From positions 47,667 to 97,243 of the forward strand of contig JAJBUU010000027.1 of assembly GCA_020860205.1 (NCBI GenBank): a stretch of 49,577 nucleotides of DNA, given 5' to 3'. Shown here in pieces: positions 35,625-43,648 of the stretch (position 1 is the first letter of the stretch; every line of letters starts with the position of its first letter). This DNA is from Oscillospiraceae bacterium (GTDB lineage Bacteria > Bacillota > Clostridia > Oscillospirales > Oscillospiraceae). The translations under genes and the position numbers were made by a program. Under the pieces are notes generated by a model. That model searched no databases, was not told the origin of the DNA, and saw only the letters and a list, made by a program, of their open reading frames with translations.

Positions 35625-36950
35625 ATGGAACTGACCTTTGGCATCAACGACCGCCCGAAATTCGGGCAAACCATTCTTTTTGCGCTCCAGCAGCTTCTGG
35701 CAATCATGGCCGCGACCATCGCAGTCCCGGCCATCATCGGAAACGGGATGTCCCAGACCGCCGCGCTGTTTGGCGCGGGGATCGGGACGCTGGTCTATCT
35801 GCTGCTCACCCGCTTTCGCAGCCCCGTGTTTCTCGGCTCGTCCTTCGCCTTTCTTGACTCAATGGCGACTGCTTTCGCCGGAGCGGTTTCGATGGAGGCG
35901 GGCTATGCCGGACTGATTCTCGGCGCGGTTTTCGCCGGTCTGGTCTATGTCGTCATCGCCATTATCGTCCGCTTCTGCGGCGTAAAGTGGATCGACATCA
36001 TCATGCCTGCCGTTGTCATCGGACCGACGGTTGCGATTATCGGGCTCTCCCTTGCGGGCAACGCCGTCGGTGATTTGACCGGGGGCGGTCTTGAGGGAAC
36101 CTCCACCTATATCTGCATGATTTGCGGACTTGTCACGCTGGCCGTCACGATGCTCTGTTCCGTGTTCGGCAAAAAATTCCTGAGAATGATCCCCTTCATC
36201 ATCGGCATCCTCGCCGGATACGCGGTTGCGGTGCTCTTTACTCTGATCGGCATGGCCGCAGACAGCGACGCGCTGAAGGTGATCGACTTTGGCCTTTTTG
36301 CTTCCATTCAGTGGGTGCCGGACTTCACCTTCCTCCTTGCCGCAAAGGGTGTCTCCGCGCTGGACAGCGCTTATGTCGCCACCATCGCCGTGGCCTATGT
36401 CCCCGTGGCCTTCGTGGTCTTTGCGGAGCATATTGCGGACCACAAGAACCTCAGCACCATCGTCGGCGTGGACCTGCTGCGCGACCCCGGTTTGCACCGC
36501 ACCCTGCTGGGCGACGGCGTGGGTTCCATCGCGGGCGCACTCTTCGGCGGCTGTCCGAACACCACTTACGGCGAGAGCATCGGCTGCGTCGCCATCTCCG
36601 GCAACGCCTCCGTCATCACGATCCTCTACACCGCCATTCTTGCGATTGTGATTGCGTTTTTCGGCCCCTTTGCCACGTTCCTCGCTACCATCCCCGGCTG
36701 CGTTATGGGCGGTGTGTGCATCGCGCTCTATGGCTTCATCGCCGTGTCCGGACTGAAAATGATACAGCACATTGATTTGAACGACAACAAAAATCTCTTT
36801 GTCGTTTCGGTCATCCTCATCTCCGGCGTGGGCGGGCTGACCGTTTCCTTCGGTCATGTCACCGTCACAGAGGTCGCCTGTGCGCTGATCCTTGGCATCC
36901 TTGCGAACGTCATGCTCGGCGGACAGAAGCGCGACGCCGCCGGAAAATAA
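35625..36950 (+). CDS. uraA: Uracil/xanthine permease (NAT/NCS2 family)
   Basis: A 441-residue nucleobase:proton symporter with about 14 membrane segments. Family segments are seen: QTILFALQQLLAIMAATIAVPAIIG, FLGSSFAFLDSM, and the NAT motif region GGCPNTTYGESIGCVAISGNAS, where the QNTGxxxxT-type loop reads PNTTYGESIG. The match is to the UraA (uracil) branch rather than to purine carriers, but specificity is inferred. ATG at 35625 with AAAAGGAG upstream. It may be attenuated by the terminator in its leader; a SulP gene follows 25 bp later. Confidence 0.9.
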   Translation: MELTFGINDRPKFGQTILFALQQLLAIMAATIAVPAIIGNGMSQTAALFGAGIGTLVYLLLTRFRSPVFLGSSFAFLDSMATAFAGAVSMEAGYAGLILGAVFAGLVYVVIAIIVRFCGVKWIDIIMPAVVIGPTVAIIGLSLAGNAVGDLTGGGLEGTSTYICMICGLVTLAVTMLCSVFGKKFLRMIPFIIGILAGYAVAVLFTLIGMAADSDALKVIDFGLFASIQWVPDFTFLLAAKGVSALDSAYVATIAVAYVPVAFVVFAEHIADHKNLSTIVGVDLLRDPGLHRTLLGDGVGSIAGALFGGCPNTTYGESIGCVAISGNASVITILYTAILAIVIAFFGPFATFLATIPGCVMGGVCIALYGFIAVSGLKMIQHIDLNDNKNLFVVSVILISGVGGLTVSFGHVTVTEVACALILGILANVMLGGQKRDAAGK

Positions 36951-36975
36951 ACAGAAAACGGAAGGCAACGAATTT

Positions 36976-38484
36976 ATGAAAACAAACGAAGCGGCGGTGG
37001 AGCAGGGCTTCCTCCGGCGGGAGCTGGCGGAGTGGAAATGCAACATCGTCGGGGATTTGTGGGGCGGCGCGGTCACGACCTTCGCCCTGCTGCCGGAGGT
37101 AATCGGCTTTATGCTGGTGGCCGGCGTACACCCCTATATGGGACTTTATACCAGCATCTGCCTGACGGTCTTTCTGGCCTTTTTCGGCGGCAGACCCGCC
37201 ATGATTTCCGCAGGCGCCGGTTCCACCGCGCTGGTGCTGGCCGGTTTGATCCGGGAATATGGTCTGACCACGCCGGAATATGTGTTTGCAGCCGTGATGT
37301 TGGCCGGTGCGTTTCAGGTCATTCTGGGACTGTGCCGGGTAGGCTCATTGGTGCGCTTTATCCCGCAGAGCGTGATGCATGGCTTTGTAAACGGTTTTGC
37401 GCTCGTGATTCTGGTTTCGCAGCTAAAGCTGTGCATCGGGCGTTCCGCGGAGATGTATCTGCTGATCGCCGCGGGCATCGGCATCATCCTGCTGTTCCCG
37501 CTGGTGAAAAAAGCGCTGCCCGCGCTGCGTCAGGTGCCGGAATCCTTTGCCGCCATCGTTCTCATCACCGCTTATGCGCTGATTTTCCACAGCGGTGTGA
37601 CCGCGATTGGAGACATGGGCGAGGTTACGGCGGGTTTCCAATATGTGGGCTATGTGTTCCGTCACATCGGCAATATCTTTACTGCGGAGAGCTTCCTTGC
37701 CGTCCTTCCAACGGCGGTTTCCCTGACCTTTGTGGGGCTGATCGAGTCCATGCTGACCGCGCGCATGGTGGACGAGGAAACGCACACTGGGAGCAACAAA
37801 AACCAGGAGTGCTGGGCGGAAGGACTTGGAAACCTGCTCTGCGGCGCGCTGGGCGCGATGCCCGGCTGCGGCATGATCGCCATGACCGTGACCAACCTGA
37901 ACGCGGGCGGGCGTGGGCGGCTCTCCCAGCTGACAGCCGGTGTGCTGATGGCGGTGCTGCTCTTTACGCTCTCCTCCTTCATGGCCGCGATCCCGCTGGC
38001 TGCGCTGTGTGCCGTGATGTTCGTCGTCTGTTTCCACACGCTTGACCGCGACTCCATCCTGCACGCCGCGCGGCTGCCGGTACAGGATACCATCGTCATG
38101 GCGATGACCGCCGTGGTGATTCTGGCCTCCGATAATCTGGCGCTGGGGGTCGGCGTGGGTGTTGTCATGGCCGCGCTGTTTCATCTCCTGCGCGGCAGGT
38201 CCGGGCTGTGCCTCTCCGTCATTTGTCTGCTGCTGGCCGCAGGATTTGGCGTCTGCGGTCTGCTGGGCGCAGGCTGGGCCTTTGCCGCTGCGATGGGCTT
38301 CGGTGCGCTGGGCGGCGGCTTTGCGGCGCAGGGCGCGCGCAGACCCGCTCTGCTGTGGCTGTGCATCGCCGTCACCGTGGCTGCGGCCGTTGGAGCCAGC
38401 GTCGCGCTGCATCTGGGGCCGTGGTATACCCTGATCGACAGCGCCGCCAGTGCGGGAGCCGGGAGCACGCTCTATTTGAACTGA
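36976..38484 (+). CDS. SulP (SLC26)-family anion transporter without STAS domain
   Basis: 502 residues, almost all membrane-embedded. The SulP start (LAEWKCNIVGDLWGGAVTTF, then ALLPEVIGFMLVAGVHPYMGLYTSI) and the GRPAMISAGAGSTALVLAGL segment are clear, as is LIESMLTARMVDEETHTGSNKNQECWAEGLGN in the second half. Where most members have a cytoplasmic STAS domain, this protein ends with further hydrophobic helices and a short tail. Substrate may be sulfate, bicarbonate or a dicarboxylate; unknown. ATG 36976 has a weak GGAAGG site. It is probably co-transcribed with uraA. Confidence 0.88.
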   Translation: MKTNEAAVEQGFLRRELAEWKCNIVGDLWGGAVTTFALLPEVIGFMLVAGVHPYMGLYTSICLTVFLAFFGGRPAMISAGAGSTALVLAGLIREYGLTTPEYVFAAVMLAGAFQVILGLCRVGSLVRFIPQSVMHGFVNGFALVILVSQLKLCIGRSAEMYLLIAAGIGIILLFPLVKKALPALRQVPESFAAIVLITAYALIFHSGVTAIGDMGEVTAGFQYVGYVFRHIGNIFTAESFLAVLPTAVSLTFVGLIESMLTARMVDEETHTGSNKNQECWAEGLGNLLCGALGAMPGCGMIAMTVTNLNAGGRGRLSQLTAGVLMAVLLFTLSSFMAAIPLAALCAVMFVVCFHTLDRDSILHAARLPVQDTIVMAMTAVVILASDNLALGVGVGVVMAALFHLLRGRSGLCLSVICLLLAAGFGVCGLLGAGWAFAAAMGFGALGGGFAAQGARRPALLWLCIAVTVAAAVGASVALHLGPWYTLIDSAASAGAGSTLYLN

Positions 38485-38504
38485 TGCGGCTGCGGCAGAA
38501 AAAC

Positions 38505-38544
38505 AGCGTCGCGCTGTGGGGCGGACGTCCCGCGGCGCGACGCT
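38505..38544 (+). terminator. Terminator-like hairpin after the SulP gene
   Basis: A 10-bp perfect stem AGCGTCGCGC / GCGCGACGCT has a 20-nt loop and is followed by TTGCTTTGC. Confidence 0.6.
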
Positions 38545-38607
38545 TTGCTTTGCGCATTGGCAACGCACAAACTGCGCGGATTTTTGCACTGCTGCCCTGA
38601 AAATTGG

Positions 38608-38642
38608 CTTGGGTGCAGCCCGCCTTTTGGACTGCACCCAAG
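38608..38642. terminator. Second strong hairpin in the 38.5-38.9 kb spacer
   Basis: An 11-bp perfect stem CTTGGGTGCAG (38608-38618) / CTGCACCCAAG (38632-38642). On the minus strand it is followed by CCAATTTTC. The rest of the 439-bp spacer (38485-38923) shows no gene; a small GTCCCT/AGGGAC hairpin near 38897 may end the minus-strand gene. Confidence 0.5.
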
Positions 38643-38923
38643 GAAATAATTCTATATTATATTTTATATCTTCACTGTTCGCGTTGGCATTATACGCAAG
38701 GGGTCGTAGGCTTCATCTGCGACATCCGCCGCAGCATCAGCCCCTGCGTCTCGCGGTCTTTTCTTTTACAGTGACTGGGGGAGCGTCCGGGAGAGCGTTC
38801 CGTTTCCGGAAGTTTCTCCCTTCAACTGTTTGTATGATAGCACAGGTTTTTGAACAGGTACTGAACGGTTTTTGAACAATTTGTAAATCACTGCCTGTCC
38901 CTCGCAGGGACGCCATAACAGGT

Positions 38924-41008
38924 TCAGGCCGCGCCCGTCTCGCCGCCGGGCATTTCGCCCATTTCCCCGTCTGCGCCGGGCATACCGCCGGGTCCGCCGC
39001 CCTGACCGCGTCCGCCGCCCATGCCGCCGCCATCTGGAGCGGTCATTTCTCCGTCTGGCGCGCTCATCTCTCCATCCGGGAAGCTCATTTCGCCATCGGC
39101 TGCGCCCGTCTCCCCGTCCGGAGGCGTCATTTCGCCGTCGGGCTGTGCCATGTCGCCGCGTCCGCCGTTCTGTCCACGTCCGCCGCCCATATTCATGCCC
39201 ATGCCGCCGCCCATGCCCATACCGGCGCTGCCATAGCTGGTCAGGGTTTCGGTTAGTGTCAGCTCGGTCAGCGCCGTGCCGCCGCTGTAGTCGCCGCCGG
39301 AGCAGATACCGTCTGTCGCACTGCCGCTGTAATCGCCGCCATAGGAGACGGTGTAGGTCGCATCGGCCTCCAGCTCGGCGGAGGAGAACAGCAGCGTAGC
39401 CGCGCTGGTGGGAAGCTGGAACACAAAGCTCTGGTTCTCGCCTGTCAGCGCAACGCAGGTTCCGGCAGGCAGCGTTTCGCCAAAGGCGAGGAACACCGTA
39501 TACTGCGCCGGATTGTTCGGCGTCATGGACATTGCGCCGGCGTCCATCGCAAGCAGCGTGCCGCCGGTGAGGGTGAAGCCCATTTCGCAGTCGATCGCGC
39601 CGTCTCCCATGCCGGTGCTGCTGACAATGACGGTTCCGCCGGACATATCGATGGTTCCATTGGAATCCATTCCGTCGCCGCCCGCCTCCACGACGAGATA
39701 GCCGCCGGAGATGTTGATATAGTAGTCAGACGACGCTTCGCCGCCGCCGAAGGTGTTGCCGCCGCCAAAGCCGCCGAATCCGCTTGCATCCGCGCCGCCT
39801 GCCGCGTTCACGCCGTCGTCCGTGGCATAGATGTCAAACGTGCCGCCGCTGATTTCGACTGTCAGCCCTTCCAGCCCCTCATAGCTGGTCAGGATTTGGA
39901 ACGTACCGTCCGAGATGGTCAGCGCGCCGTCCGCGTGGAACGCATCGTCGCCGGTGGAAACGACAAACGTGCCGCCGGAAACCGTCACATCGCCGTTGGA
40001 ATGCACCGCATCGTCGCTGCAATCCAGGTCATAGCTGCCGTCCAAAATGGTCAGCGAGCCGCCGGACTTGATGCCCTTCGCGCTCGTTTCGTCGCTGGGC
40101 TGCACGGTGCTGCCGCCGCCGCTGCGAATGGTATAGCTGCCGCTATAAAATGTCGCGTCGGTTTCCGCCTGAATGCCGTCCTCCCCGGCGGTCAGCTCCA
40201 GCGTGGAGGCCGTGACCGCGAGCCAGCCCAGACTGCTGTCCGTGTCGTTGGTGGAGCGAAGCGCATCCCCGCCGCAGACGACCGTCACAGACGCGCTGTC
40301 CACCAGCGCGGAATCCTTGCCGTTGATGCCGTGGTTCACGGCGTTCACCGTCAGCGTCAGGTCATAAATCTCCAGCGTGTCCTTGCTGGTGATGCCGTTA
40401 TTGCAGTTCGCGTTGACCGTCAGCGCGCCTGCACCCTGCAAAACAAGGTCGGATTTACTGTAAAGGCAGGCATTTGGCTCCTCGTCCACTTCGGAGGAAT
40501 AGCCATCGGCAAAGGTATAGCTCTCTCCGTCCGTCAGGCTGTTCGACGTGCCTTCCATCAGGTGCAGCGTGGTGCTGGCGGACTTATAAATATAGAGCGG
40601 GCTGCCGTAGGAGCAGGTGATGTCCGCGCCGTTGAACACCAGGATCACGTCCTCGCCCTGCGCATCCACCAGAATGCGCCCATCGTTCAGCGTGCCGGTA
40701 AACAGATAGGTTCCGCCGGAGCTGACCGTGATCACCGCATCCGCAACGGAAACGCCGCTGCCGTCCGCCGTGGCAGAATCCCCGTTCAGCCGCACCGTCA
40801 CGGCATTCGTGAGGTCCACCGTCGCGGCCTCGCGCGCCGACGCGCTGAGGTTTGCCGCCGCAGTTTCGGCTGCTGCCGCGTCCGCCGTCCCGTCGCTCTG
40901 CTCCGTTTGCTCCGCCGTGCCGGAACCACAGCCGCTCAACAGCGAAAGCGCGAGCGCCGCAGAAAGCGCGATCATGCTCCATCTGTGCCTTTTGCATCCC
41001 TGTTTCAT
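38924..41008 (-). CDS. Carbohydrate-binding (Cthe_2159/DUF4353-like) lipoprotein
   Basis: 694 residues. The signal peptide MKQGCKRHRWSMIALSAALA ends in the lipobox LLSGC (Cys27). The central about 500 residues are a repeating beta pattern (SGGTYLFTGTLNDGRILVDAQGEDVILVFNGADIT; CNNGITSKDTLEIYDLTLTVNAVNHGINGKDS; DDAVHSNGDVTVSGGTFVVSTGDDAFHADGALTISDG) typical of the parallel beta-helix of Cthe_2159-like proteins, which bind acidic polysaccharides. The C-terminus is Gly/Met-rich with repeated PDGEM units. ATG 41008 has AGGAGG 9 bp upstream. It is divergent from the VTC gene and shares its control region. Confidence 0.85.
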   Translation of the reverse strand: MKQGCKRHRWSMIALSAALALSLLSGCGSGTAEQTEQSDGTADAAAAETAAANLSASAREAATVDLTNAVTVRLNGDSATADGSGVSVADAVITVSSGGTYLFTGTLNDGRILVDAQGEDVILVFNGADITCSYGSPLYIYKSASTTLHLMEGTSNSLTDGESYTFADGYSSEVDEEPNACLYSKSDLVLQGAGALTVNANCNNGITSKDTLEIYDLTLTVNAVNHGINGKDSALVDSASVTVVCGGDALRSTNDTDSSLGWLAVTASTLELTAGEDGIQAETDATFYSGSYTIRSGGGSTVQPSDETSAKGIKSGGSLTILDGSYDLDCSDDAVHSNGDVTVSGGTFVVSTGDDAFHADGALTISDGTFQILTSYEGLEGLTVEISGGTFDIYATDDGVNAAGGADASGFGGFGGGNTFGGGEASSDYYINISGGYLVVEAGGDGMDSNGTIDMSGGTVIVSSTGMGDGAIDCEMGFTLTGGTLLAMDAGAMSMTPNNPAQYTVFLAFGETLPAGTCVALTGENQSFVFQLPTSAATLLFSSAELEADATYTVSYGGDYSGSATDGICSGGDYSGGTALTELTLTETLTSYGSAGMGMGGGMGMNMGGGRGQNGGRGDMAQPDGEMTPPDGETGAADGEMSFPDGEMSAPDGEMTAPDGGGMGGGRGQGGGPGGMPGADGEMGEMPGGETGAA

Positions 41009-41117
41009 AGAAAAAATCCTCCTGTATTTCATCATCATGTGGTCATACGCCTGGATTATGCGTTTCTGACCGCCCGTTCATCCGGGCGGGGCGGGCGTTT
41101 TGTTGCCTTTGCGATGC

Positions 41118-41151
41118 ATTATAGGAACAGGAAGCTAAAGGCAACCTAAAG
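41118..41151 (-). promoter_or_regulatory. Promoter of the carbohydrate-binding lipoprotein with phased repeats
   Basis: On the minus strand two CTTTAG hexamers (41151-41146 and 41140-41135) lie exactly 11 bp apart, the second ending 11 bp before TATAAT (41123-41118). No normal -35 box is present. Confidence 0.65.
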
Positions 41152-41172
41152 AACCCGACGCGACGCGACGCT

Positions 41173-41259
41173 CTTTACAAAACCTTCATTTTCCCGGCGG
41201 CGTCTTTACAAATCGTTCACGGGCGCCTTTAACTTCGCTTTAGGTGCAGGGCGCATGAT
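41173..41259 (+). promoter_or_regulatory. VTC-gene control region with three pairs of 11-bp-phased repeats
   Basis: Pairs: CTTTAC (41173) / CTTCAT (41184); CTTTAC (41204) / GTTCAC (41215); CTTTAA (41227) / CTTTAG (41238). Each pair is spaced exactly 11 bp. The last pair ends 10 bp before a -10-like CATGAT (41254-41259). The first two pairs are 16-bp near-identical direct repeats. Confidence 0.65.
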
Positions 41260-41291
41260 AGACACACCAAATGCGAAGGAGGTTCTGTTCC

Positions 41292-42044
41292 ATGTCTGAC
41301 CGAATCCAATGCTGCTTTGAGCGATACGAAAAAAAATATCTGCTGACAGACGAACAACTGGAAAAGGTGTCGGCCGGCATTCAGGCTTACGTCCACCCGG
41401 ACGAGTTCGGTACCTATTCCATTTGCAATATCTATTATGATACAGACAATTTCCAGCTCATCCGCGCCTCGTTGGAAAAGCCGGTTTATAAGGAAAAGCT
41501 GCGGATGCGCAGCTACGGCGTTCCGACCGACGAGAGCAGGGTGTTTGTGGAGCTGAAAAAGAAATATGACGGCGTGGTTTATAAGCGCCGCACGGTCATG
41601 GCCGCTGCGGACGCGGTGGCTTATCTCCGCGACGGCGTGCTGCCGGAGGACGAGAACCAGATTTGCCACGAGATCGACTGGTTCATGCAGAGTTACCGCC
41701 CCACTGCGAAGGTGTTCATCGCCTATGACCGCACCGCGTTTGCCGGTCGGGACGACCCGGAGCTGCGTATCACGTTTGACCGCAATCTGCGCTGGCGCGA
41801 CACGGCGCTTGACCTGCGTGCAGGCGATTATGGCGCGCCGCTGCTGCCGCCGGAGCAGACGCTGATGGAAATCAAAATCCCCGGCGCGGCTCCCACATGG
41901 CTGGCACATCTGCTCAGCGAATGCGGCGTATTTGCCACATCCTTTTCCAAATATGGCGCCTGCTACAAGCAGAACCTGCTTGGTCGCGGCATTTGCGACA
42001 AACCACAGACGCTCCAAATCGCCGCCGTGCGGGTCTGTGCCTGA
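41292..42044 (+). CDS. VTC-domain polyphosphate polymerase
   Basis: 250 residues with the VTC catalytic pattern: CFERYEKKYLLTDEQ at the start, CNIYYDTDNFQLIRASLEKPVYKEKLRMRSYG, VFVELKKKYDGVVYKRR, FIAYDRTAFAG, and TLMEIKIPGAAPTWLAHLLSE. The basic residues of the tunnel (KEKLRMRSYG, KKKYDGVVYKRR) and acidic metal ligands are in place. VTC4-like domains make inorganic polyphosphate from ATP. ATG 41292 has GGAGG 9 bp upstream. In other Clostridia such genes accompany DUF4956 and CotH proteins; neither is here. Confidence 0.9.
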   Translation: MSDRIQCCFERYEKKYLLTDEQLEKVSAGIQAYVHPDEFGTYSICNIYYDTDNFQLIRASLEKPVYKEKLRMRSYGVPTDESRVFVELKKKYDGVVYKRRTVMAAADAVAYLRDGVLPEDENQICHEIDWFMQSYRPTAKVFIAYDRTAFAGRDDPELRITFDRNLRWRDTALDLRAGDYGAPLLPPEQTLMEIKIPGAAPTWLAHLLSECGVFATSFSKYGACYKQNLLGRGICDKPQTLQIAAVRVCA

Positions 42045-42099
42045 CACCCCGCTCCAAGTTTGCTTTTCTTCATTATTTTTTCCTTTCTTTCTCTCCAAT

Positions 42100-42140
42100 G
42101 GGCAGCGATTCTTCGGGAACCGCTGCCCGCTTTCTTTTTT
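42100..42140 (+). terminator. Intrinsic terminator of the VTC gene
   Basis: GGGCAGCG (42100-42107) pairs with CGCTGCCC (42121-42128) and is followed by GCTTTCTTTTTT. Confidence 0.88.
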
Positions 42141-42275
42141 CAGGCGGTCACTTTTGTTTATTCATATCAGGCTGTAACCCCCGCATCGGGAACGCAGGTC
42201 GTGTCGCATCTGCTGTTACCCTGCCTGCATCATCCGTCGGAACAAAACCGGCGGCAGAAACGGAGCGTTTTTGAC

Positions 42276-43016
42276 ATGGAACAGGATTTGATACGGCGGG
42301 CGGAGGACCTGGCGCGGCGCTGTGTGCGCACGGCGGAGGTGACGCACACGGGCTTTCTGACCCCTGCGGAGTGCGCGCTGCTGGAGCATTGGGATGCGCG
42401 CAGCGCAGACTGTCAGCTTCTGCTGCATGGCGGTGGTGCGGAGCCGGAGCGCCGCGTCGCGTTTTTCCTGCCGGATTGGATGGACGCGGAGACATTTGAC
42501 CCCAACGAACATCTTTGCGCAGTGGAGGTCACTGCGCGCTTTGGCGAGCCGGGACACCGGGACTATCTTGGCGCGGTACTGGGACTTGGCATTGAGCGCG
42601 CATGGATCGGAGACATCGTCATCGACGGCGGCACAGCTTATATCTACTGCCTGCCCAGCGTGAAGGCGCATCTGCTGCAATCGCTGGAAAAGGTGGGGCG
42701 CTATGGCGTCAGGACGCGGGAGGTCGCACTCTCCGAAGTGCCCGCGCCGCAGTGGGAATGGAAGGAGACAGAGTTCAGCGTCAAATCCCTCCGTCTGGAC
42801 GCGGTCTGCGCGGGCGCGTTCGGCGTTTCCCGCGCGGCGGCGGCTGAAGCCATTGCAGCCGGACTTGTCGCGCGCAACTATCTGCCCTGCCTGAAGCCGG
42901 ATGCACCCATACAGGAGGGCGACGTGCTTTCCCTGCGCGGCAAAGGCAAGGCTGTTGTCCGCAGTGCATCCGGTCTGTCCCGCAAGGGGCGCATTTTTGT
43001 CCGCGTGGGAAGATAG
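42276..43016 (+). CDS. YlmH-like S4-domain RNA-binding protein
   Basis: 246 residues. The N- and middle parts (LARRCVRTAEVTHTGFLTPAECALLEHW; LCAVEVTARFGEPGHRDYLGAVLGLGIERAWIGDIVIDGGTAYIYCLPSV) match YlmH, found in division/cell-wall clusters of Gram-positives and linked to ribosome rescue. The C-terminal S4 domain (FSVKSLRLDAVCAGAFGVSR to ALSLRGKGKAVV-like end) binds RNA. Here it is alone, away from sepF and divIVA. ATG 42276 has a GGAG site; the longer frame upstream runs through the VTC terminator and is rejected. Confidence 0.88.
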   Translation: MEQDLIRRAEDLARRCVRTAEVTHTGFLTPAECALLEHWDARSADCQLLLHGGGAEPERRVAFFLPDWMDAETFDPNEHLCAVEVTARFGEPGHRDYLGAVLGLGIERAWIGDIVIDGGTAYIYCLPSVKAHLLQSLEKVGRYGVRTREVALSEVPAPQWEWKETEFSVKSLRLDAVCAGAFGVSRAAAAEAIAAGLVARNYLPCLKPDAPIQEGDVLSLRGKGKAVVRSASGLSRKGRIFVRVGR

Positions 43017-43051
43017 GCGCGCCTGTAATATGAATTTTGTCGCAAATACGA

Positions 43052-43085
43052 CCGCCGCAGGGGGATGCCCTGCGGCGGCTTTTTG
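43052..43085 (+). terminator. Intrinsic terminator of the ylmH-like gene
   Basis: An 11-bp perfect stem CCGCCGCAGGG (43052-43062) / CCCTGCGGCGG (43068-43078) is followed by CTTTTT. Confidence 0.93.
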
Positions 43086-43198
43086 CGCCGGGGTGAGTGA
43101 GTTTCGACCGCCACGGTTTCACCTCTGCGGAGGCGGCGAAACCCGACCCGCTCCCGCAGGAGCGAAACCTGCCCCTGCGACGAAACTTCCCATCCCCC

Positions 43199-43234
43199 GC
43201 ACATTGCGGTCAGCCGGAACAGATAAAAATTCAC
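43199..43234 (-). repeat. Dispersed intergenic repeat, copy 2
   Basis: Minus-strand copy of the repeat at 35111-35146. Next to it, GCTCCCGCAGGAGCGAAACC (43150-43169) recurs at about 35335-35354 in plus orientation, so several modules of the 35-kb spacer are present here. Confidence 0.7.
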
Positions 43235-43557
43235 CTGTAATTATTGAATTTCCAATATAAGGATTATTAAAAGCGTTGATACAGTTGGGTTTTGGCATGG
43301 TTGCCACAAGGCGTGGAGAAGTGTTTTAGCCCGGATTTAGCCCAAATGCCAAAAAGAATAACAAAACAGGCAGAATGATGTAGCATTATGTCCCGGTTGG
43401 GCTATCTTATAGTCAGCTGTTCAGTTGTCCATATCGGATATGGGCAAATTCAGCAGACTATCCTGACAAAACAACATGGAAAGAGGATCGGTCAGTGACC
43501 GGTTCTCTTGTGCTTTGCCAGATGTACCGCAGGTATTTGAAAAAGTTCAAAAGCGGC

Positions 43558-43585
43558 TTGACAGCAAAAATAATCATGTTATACT
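43558..43585 (+). promoter_or_regulatory. Sigma-A promoter of the large surface protein
   Basis: TTGACA (43558-43563), a 16-bp spacer and TATACT (43580-43585), about 64 bp before the ATG. Confidence 0.85.
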
Positions 43586-43648
43586 ATAGGAAATAGATTC
43601 GGCAAATATTGACATATCTGTTGATTTTTATAAAAAGGAGAGCAACCC

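Larger units (their letters stand above)
43017..43557. other. Spacer with terminator and dispersed repeat
   Basis: No gene is seen. It holds the ylmH terminator, the repeat copy at 43141-43234, and an AT-rich stretch (43235-43557) leading to the promoter of the large surface-protein gene. Confidence 0.6.

Noticed and set aside
41157-41170. GACGC triple repeat in the VTC control region
   Set aside because: Too short to judge; not in phase with the CTTTA pairs.
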